DNA from: Isoetes taiwanensis
Lineage: Eukaryota > Streptophyta > Lycopodiopsida > Isoetales > Isoetaceae
DNA: 64,000 nucleotides
Reading direction: 5' to 3'
NCBI GenBank assembly: GCA_021234155.1
Contig: JAJEKV010000060.1
Location: 7,152,323-7,216,322, forward strand
Below are positions 57,561 to 64,000 of the stretch, one piece after another (position 1 is the first letter of the stretch; each line of letters begins with the position of its first letter). The notes under the pieces are model-generated. The model ran no database searches. It worked only from the letters and a program-made list of their open reading frames with translations, and was not told the DNA's origin. Made by a program: the position numbers and the translations under genes.

Positions 57561-60334
57561 GGTCTGCAGAATTAGGATCATGTAGGAATTTACTTAGAAG
57601 CAATTGCCATTTATGATTTGCTTTCGTGCACTACATCAGCTTGGCGTAAGCAACATTCATTTAGCATAATGTGAACCTAACTTCGCCTACATGGATTTTC
57701 TTAAAGTGGTTGCAAGTTTCCTTTGAGCTATCTTTTGTTATATTGCTACTTTCTTTAATATATAGTATAGTTAATAAAGATGATGATCTCATGATGAATG
57801 TTCTCAATGCATACAAAGCTATTGCGTAAATTATTACGAGCAAATATTTTAAGAAACGGATAGATGTGGTAAGGAAGCTTATCAACACATTTGTTTAGGA
57901 TATTCATATGTTGGCATGGAATGCTACGCCGTCTCAAGAGACTAAAATATGCCGGATAATGTACTTATGCAAAGGCTATGGTTTGTGCAATAGCTGAGAT
58001 TGAAAGCGATAGACAACCACTTACCCAACGATATGACCTGTTGAACGAAGAATGTACCGGGTTGATGCAAATTTCGAAGTCTAGAGCTAATTGGATTTCC
58101 AGGTAATTTCAATTTTGACATGCATGTTTGCACTGTATTTTATTTTTCCTCGCCGTGATAGTAAGTTAGTAGCCTGTTTATGGAAGTTTGTTAAATAAAG
58201 GGTTTGAATTTCCTTTTCCAGAGATATGGGTTGCAGGGCATACACTGTTGACTGGATGGCATCAATGCTCATTTTGGGGTAGCATACTTAAGTGGTTGTC
58301 ATCGTATCAGAGAAAGTAAGCATTTTCATGTCATGAATATCTAAACTGACATTAACCATTAAAAACATTGGATTTATATCCAAGAAAAGGAGTGAAGAAT
58401 TTATTGTCAGGGCATATCATTCTGGCCCAGATCATGCAGCACATAAATCTTCATTGCAGTACTGGAACAAGTACTTAATTGCAAAACAAAGTCTACCCTT
58501 CCATAGGTTCGTTTAGCATGTAAGGAAGTTTATTTCTTTGAGTTTAAGATCAAACTATCTTTTCCCCAATTGCTTCTGAAATTAGGCATGTTTGTGACCG
58601 TATTAGGGGCAAGTGAGGATAACTTACGCTGGATTCTTTGGCCCTTAATATTAGGGAAAAGTGAGGTTGACTTACACTAGATACTTTAGCCCTCCACAAG
58701 AAAAACATTCTCCTTTTTTCCAGAGGGATCTGAATCTTTCTTTTCGGTAGACTTTCATAACATATAGGGAAACTCATCTTTGAGAGGTAGGTGGGCAGCT
58801 TTGTTACAGTGGTTTTGCAAGAATGATTTGCATAGGACGCAAGTTGGATTACGTATATTTATTAGTCCTTATAGAGCCGATCTGCGCTACTATTTTTGAC
58901 ACATTTTTGTTTCTTTTAAGCAACTAGAGGGCCACTGCTTGAAGATGTACAAATTGCTAGAGCCTCCAAAGATTGCACTCCAAATACCTTACTGGATTCC
59001 ATGATTAAGGCTGCTCGAAGATCTGATGATTGACGTATGCTTTTATTTGGCTTCCTACAGTAGCATAACCACTCGAATGCAAATGTAGCTTTGCCATGAT
59101 GGCATTGTCCTTGAATTTTAAGTCAATTGATGCATGTTGTCTGCCATATTCTGTTGCATTAAAGGTATGGGAAAGAAGCAATTCATTGGTAGAACACATG
59201 TGAAGCAATGGAGGAATATGAACTGGACAATATGAAATTTATTTGGCTCTTTTTGGACAATATGAAATTTATGAATAATGGCTCTATTCAATAAAGTTAT
59301 GCAAGCCCTTTGTGTATTAATTTCAATATAAAAATGGCTCCACTCAATAAAGTTATGCAAGACCATGTATCAATTTTCCAACCCGCAACAAAGTGAACAT
59401 CTATGCATAGGATAGAGTTTATGTATAATGGCTTTTATTAGGTAGAGTTATTCAAATCTGTGTTTCATGTATTAATTTGGAGCTTAAGGTGCAAGTACAA
59501 GATCCAAGTTACCTTAAAGAACACATTAATGGAGCACCACGATAATATTAAAGAAAGATAGAAGTAGGGATTTGTCGTAACATTTGTAGTGCTTTTACAA
59601 ACGCGTATAGCTTTTGTGAACTGGACAAACAACACAAGTATATCGCAAGCATGCAAGCAAACATATAGGCAAAACTAAATGTCTATGGTGTAGGCACTAA
59701 ATTATTACAGAAGATCTTATCAGGATTGCTTGCTATTAGCTGTGTAGCAAATTGGCTAGGGTTCTGCCATTTTATTAAGCTTATACAACAAAACTATACC
59801 AACAAGAAATAATATTGTCCATCAAGCTTATCTATTTCCGTTTTTACAACATGTTTGTCATCGACCTTCACATCTACCATCCCTCTCAATATAATTACCA
59901 ACTATTGCTTCGAACATTTCAAGAATTGGTGCTTTTGTTCTTTCATAGTCACACAAATAGGTTCTAAAACATATATTGCAAGCAATTATTATGTTCAAAC
60001 TTCAACTTCTAATTGAATTGCAAATGGCCCAAAACCACTTCATTGATTAAGCCATTTTTTATAATACACAAAATACTCATCATAAATCGACAACATCCTA
60101 CACAATCTCATTTCCAAGGCATACAAATCCAATTTATCTACTTATATGAAAACTATCATGACCATATTATAAGCTTTTAATCATGTCATCACTTCCAATT
60201 TTCTTCTTTAGTTAAATGGTTGTAAAAATGTTGCTAAATAGTTAGGTAGTTCATTCATTTTAGGCACCCCTATCCTCCCCTTTCCTACTTAATTCTGCTA
60301 CATTGACCTCATATCTCAAATGAGGTTTCACATA

Positions 60335-60378
60335 TAGAATAGAATAGATTTTTTAGCGTCCACAGGAAAGAAGTAGAT
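60335..60378 (-). repeat. Truncated retroposon 3' end, minus strand
   Basis: On the minus strand: cctgtggacgctaaaaaatc followed by (TATTC)n. It is the same 3' end as the other copies and lies about 80 bp before the hairpin of the Helitron-like insert. Confidence 0.55.
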
Positions 60379-60446
60379 CCTTGCAAGATTCGAAGTATTC
60401 TAAAGCCTACTAATGCAAAACCATTCTACAATCCATATTTGCTAAA

Positions 60447-60474
60447 GCCCGGCAACGCCGGGCACCATAACTAG
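60447..60474 (+). other. Helitron 3' hairpin and CTAG end
   Basis: A 7-bp G/C stem GCCCGGC-AAC-GCCGGGC, 7 nt spacer, then CTAG followed by T. The standard 3' terminator of Helitrons. Confidence 0.75.
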
Positions 60475-61844
60475 TAGCTATTGAGATGGAACTTTGGAGG
60501 TAAGGCATGATCTGGGATTGAATAGTTTGGCCAAGAGAGTCATAGGAAGCTTACGGGGGCTTTTGAGAATGGCTATGGCATGGAGCAGTGTTGGCGTAAC
60601 CGATGAAGTACATAGGTGTTGGATTCACATCAATATGACAACCATGCTTGTGACTTCCTCGACATGTTTGTATTGTGATCATAGCGCTCTTGATATGTTG
60701 GTAAGGTCATAGATCTGCTGCCAAAAGGGCAGGGTTCAACATCGATGGTTGGATTGCTATCAAGGTCTTCATCGTGGAGTTGCTACTTCAACATGATTTA
60801 GGATGTATGAGTAACTTTGGCAAGGGAATTACATGAAGGTAAACATGGAGCATTGGATAAGCTACTTCAACATATATGGGCAACCTCAGCAAGTGGCAGA
60901 GTATGATCTAGGCACCCACATATGGTCTTTGCATGTTATTTTGGTAACTTGATGTCTATTGGATCCTCCGGGGTCGGACTTCCAGGTTCGGTGGCCTAGG
61001 TAGTTCCGGCATTCTCATGTCATCTGTGTTCTTTGTATCTATGCTTTGTGACACCAGGCGTGGCCTCCTCACGGGCGTAGCTTCCCGGTGAGGTTGTAAG
61101 TCAACTCCTGTGACTCCATGGTAAGAGGTCCTCCAGCGCCAGACGTGGGCTGGGAAGGGTATGTGCATACGAGGTTCACCCCCATCAACTCCGCCAACGG
61201 GGCTCGGAATGTGAGCTGGCTGGGCATTTCTCTGCTAACAGGGCCTGCATGTAGGCTAGTTGAGCTTCCCATTGTCCCGGAGCTATGTTTCTGATGTTTT
61301 GTTATTTTGGCTATGTTCTTTGCTTTTGTCGCTCAGAGTTTGGTATTTCCTTGGATTATGTTGTCATTGTCTAGTACTGTACTCACTAGAATCTTATGTT
61401 TGCTTGTGCTTATGTCTTTGTATCCAAGATTTCAGAGTATTTCCATGCATGCAAAGGCAGCCAGGGAGCCCCACTTTGTCATGAAGACTAACCCCAGTGA
61501 GTGTATGTGCAGTGAACAAGCAAGGCAGTGGTCGCGCGGATGGCAGCAATGTAGCTGAAGATCATGGTTGTGATCTGGAGTTATAAAGCTTTTGTTTAGC
61601 TTGCTTAGCAATATTTATGTATATATATTGAGAGTATTGTGGATAGTACATCCTTTGAATCTGTATTCTTGATGGACATTGGTAATTATATTGTATCTCA
61701 GTGAGGATGGATTTCTAGTAATGGTTTAAGTTTCGATTGTGCAAAAGGAAGATTCAATTCTTCACCACCATTAGCAAGCTAGAATGTGCAAGTTTTGACA
61801 AGATCCCGAGTTGCTTGGAGGGTTAACTCGGCAGGTTCGTCACA
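60475..61844 (+). repeat. Left LTR, part 2
   Basis: Continues the LTR after the insert, matching 63569-64000 over the visible part, and ends ...ttcgtcaca at 61844 just before the PBS. Short frames inside it have no recognised content. Confidence 0.8.
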
Positions 61845-61846
61845 GT

Positions 61847-61858
61847 TGGTATCAGAGC
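61847..61858 (+). other. Primer binding site (tRNA-iMet)
   Basis: TGGTATCAGAGC, a perfect match to the common plant LTR-element primer site complementary to initiator tRNA-Met. Confidence 0.85.
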
Positions 61859-62287
61859 AATATTGGATCTTTGGGTGTTGACATTGTGAATTATGGATTG
61901 CAGGTTTGGATCCTTGGGTGTAACAAGGTGGATTAAAATAAAGTGAAGGTATACAATGGTGCTAATGATTGTTATTTAAAAAACATTTGGAGATGGTATC
62001 CTCAGAAGGAGGAGCCATATGTAGATGCTTTGGAGTTAGGATGAAGGTGCTAAGGGAAGCAAATTTTGACGACGTTGAAGGTAAGATTTTTCTTATGGCA
62101 TGTCTAGTAAGATGATAGCAATTGTACTCTAAGGTGGTGTTGGTAAGATTGGAATATGATCTTGGTAGAGTAGGTTGCTACACGAGCTGAAGTTTTGAGT
62201 TGAGTTGAGCTATGTTTGATCTGAGATTTGAATCAAGAAATGCTTCAGTAAATCTATCACGACCCATGAGGACATGGGTTAAATTTT

Positions 62288-62299
62288 AGAAGGGGAGAC
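62288..62299 (+). other. Polypurine tract
   Basis: AGAAGGGGAGAC immediately before TGTAACAGACC, the start of the right LTR. Confidence 0.75.
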
Positions 62300-64000
62300 T
62301 GTAACAGACCTGGGCACTTGATGGGCCAGTATATGTACTTATGTATGTATGTACACATGTATAATATGTATCCAGCATGAGTTCAGGGTTTTGTCTATTT
62401 GGCAAAAGGATTGTTGCAGAGCATGAAGGCAAGGAGCAATTCTTAGAGCCCGATCTTTGAAGCATCATGTCTCGGCAACCCGAGATCCTTTTCAGGTGAT
62501 CTTTATTTTTCTGGAAATATCTTCAAGTAAGCTTTCCTGAATGGGTCTGATCAGGCCGAAACTCATCCGTATGCAAAAGATATGACAGAAATAGTGATGC
62601 TGAGTCAGAATTGACTGCACTATGTATGTTCTTCTGCAGTTTGATCCTTGGAGTTAGAAGACGATCTTTGGAGGTGCAATCAATTGCAAGGGGTCTAGAG
62701 GTCTATGAATGAAGAAATTATTAGGTGGAGTTTTGCTATTGATCAATTGAGATGCTATGAGTTGCCATGATTAGTCTGTACATGATTTTTGCATGCGAAT
62801 ATTTATGAATTTGTTGGAGGCTCATAAGGCTATGGAAGATAAGTGGGTAGAAACATATCTAGAAGGACTGATTCAGAGGCAAGAAGATCTGAAAATGCTT
62901 GGGAAGTGCCAATGTGGGCCTGAATCAACAGATTTGGCATGTCTTGAATCTTCTTTGCTGGACATCTACAAGTTTAGAACTAACAGGTCATGTTTCATTT
63001 TCAGTTGTTTATATGTATTTACTTTTCTCTATGTTGCTTTGGTTTAGTATTTGTTGCTATTCTAAGAAGTTAATTAAGAAATAAACCTTTTGGATGGGGC
63101 TCAGTTGCCTTGTATATGGACGGAACCAGTGAAGACTGCCACAGATTGCTCAGAATAGTCACAAAAATAGTAACAGTAAGGAAATCTATTACTTTGAATG
63201 ATTGTAATCTAATTGAATTAGTATGAAATATAAAGGTTGCTAACTTTAAAATGGTAAAGAATCTGACAGATTGATCTATGAGATGGCTCTTAAGTAGATC
63301 CTCTTTGATAGAAGTAAAGGAGAATATGAGCATCTGGGTAGGTAATCGGTGAGTTGAGAATGAAGCTCAAGAATTGTGCCATCTTTGTTGTTTTGGCTCC
63401 TAAAGGTGGAGCTATGATTCTGGATAATGTGGCAAGGATTACATGCAGTTGCGATCATCATGTTACATTGATTCTTAAGTGAAAGTGCTGCGTTTTGAGA
63501 TTTTTTGTTAGTTATGGAAAGTAGGCTTATAATAAAATGTATTAAAACCATTGCTCATGATTGAATTATAGCTATTGAGATGGAACTTTGGAGGTAAGGC
63601 ATGATCTGGGATTGAATAGTTTGGCCAAGAGAGTCATAGGAAGCTTACGGGGGCTTTTGAGAATGGCTATGGCATGGAGCAGTGTTGACGTAACCGATGA
63701 AGCACATAGGTGTTGGATTCACATCAATATGACAACCATGCTTGTGACTTCCTCGACATGTTTGTATTGTGATCATAGCGCTCTTGATATGTTGGTTAAG
63801 GTCATAGATCTGCTGCCAAAAGGGCAGGGTTCAGCATCGATGGTTGGATTGCTATCAAGGTCTTCATCGTGGAGTTGCTACTTCAACATGGTTTAGGATG
63901 TATGAGTAACTTTGGCAAGGGAATTACATGAAGGTAAACATGGAGCATTGGATAAGCTACTTCAACATATATGGGCAACCTCAGCAAGGGGCAGAGTATG
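62300..64000 (+). repeat. Right LTR (cut by the window end)
   Basis: Starts TGTAACAGACCTGGGC and carries the uninterrupted version of the site split by the Helitron-like insert in the left copy. About 0.9 kb more is expected beyond the window. Confidence 0.8.

Larger units (their letters stand above)
54346..60474 (+). mobile_element. Helitron-like insert, 6.1 kb, non-autonomous
   Basis: The right LTR reads gaattatagctattgag without interruption. In the left LTR this is split exactly between A and T (gaatta | tagctatt) with no target duplication, as Helitrons do. The 3' end has the 17-nt hairpin GCCCGGCAACGCCGGGC (60447-60463), then accataaCTAG|T. The 5' end is ttttccgaagg, not the usual TC. 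Within it I see no Rep/helicase coding sequence, only spacer, short repeats and two retroposon tails. Confidence 0.75.
53580..64000 (+). mobile_element. Non-autonomous LTR element: ~2.6-kb LTRs, 455-bp internal region
   Basis: The left LTR is 53580-54345 plus 60475-61844, its start lost and its middle split by a Helitron-like insert. The PBS is at 61847, the PPT at 62288-62299, and the right LTR runs from 62300 past the window end. 62798-63568 matches 53580-54345, and 63569-64000 matches 60475-60905, with few differences. No gag or pol lies between PBS and PPT. This is like TRIM/LARD elements, but with very long LTRs and a tiny interior. It depends on enzymes from another element. Confidence 0.8.

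Overview
This window looks like a stretch of a large, repeat-dominated land-plant nuclear genome. The evidence is intron-bearing genes, G-box promoters, tRNA-iMet-primed Ty3/gypsy elements and a plant lachrymatory-factor-synthase-like gene. A seedless plant such as a fern is my guess, but the sequence alone does not fix the lineage. Only three host-type genes are supportable: a proline-rich protein (2190-2858, +), a small three-exon gene (4335-4858, -) and an LFS-like/START-fold gene (37212-37715, -). Almost everything else is mobile DNA, much of it nested.

Layout. 1-5 kb: two host genes. 5.8-7.5 kb: a decayed gene on the minus strand with HUH-endonuclease motifs (H-V-Q and Y-C-M-K), possibly Replitron-like. 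9.7-11.06 kb: a degenerate LINE (LINE-B). 12.2-30.4 kb: a second, fuller LINE (LINE-A, minus strand) split inside its reverse transcriptase domain by a 13.4 kb Ty3/gypsy element (E1, plus strand, 13538-26979). 37.2 kb: the LFS-like gene. 39.0-52.4 kb: a second, related 13.4 kb gypsy element (E2, minus strand). 53.6-64.0 kb: a non-autonomous LTR element with LTRs of about 2.6 kb around only 455 bp of internal sequence. Its left LTR is split by a 6.1 kb Helitron-like insert (54346-60474).

The main discovery candidate is in E1 and E2. Between the primer binding site and gag, where ordinary gypsy elements carry only a short leader, both hold 4-5 kb of sense-strand accessory coding sequence in the same order. 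First comes a protein with a long tail ending in a histone H3 fold, terminating in G-E-R-P-stop in both. Next comes a second protein of unknown function with matching motifs in both. Canonical TATAAATA boxes precede the second unit in both elements and the histone unit in E2. The E1 copy resembles canonical H3; the E2 copy is more CENH3-like. Both carry frameshifts here, some of which may be consensus errors, because the paired LTRs show clustered indels between identical blocks.

A second result concerns retroposition. The 3' end of LINE-A (a G/C hairpin, a conserved 40-mer and a simple-repeat tail) is shared by several short retroposon copies with (ATTCT)n tails across the window. That pattern suggests LINE-A relatives mobilise a short partner family.
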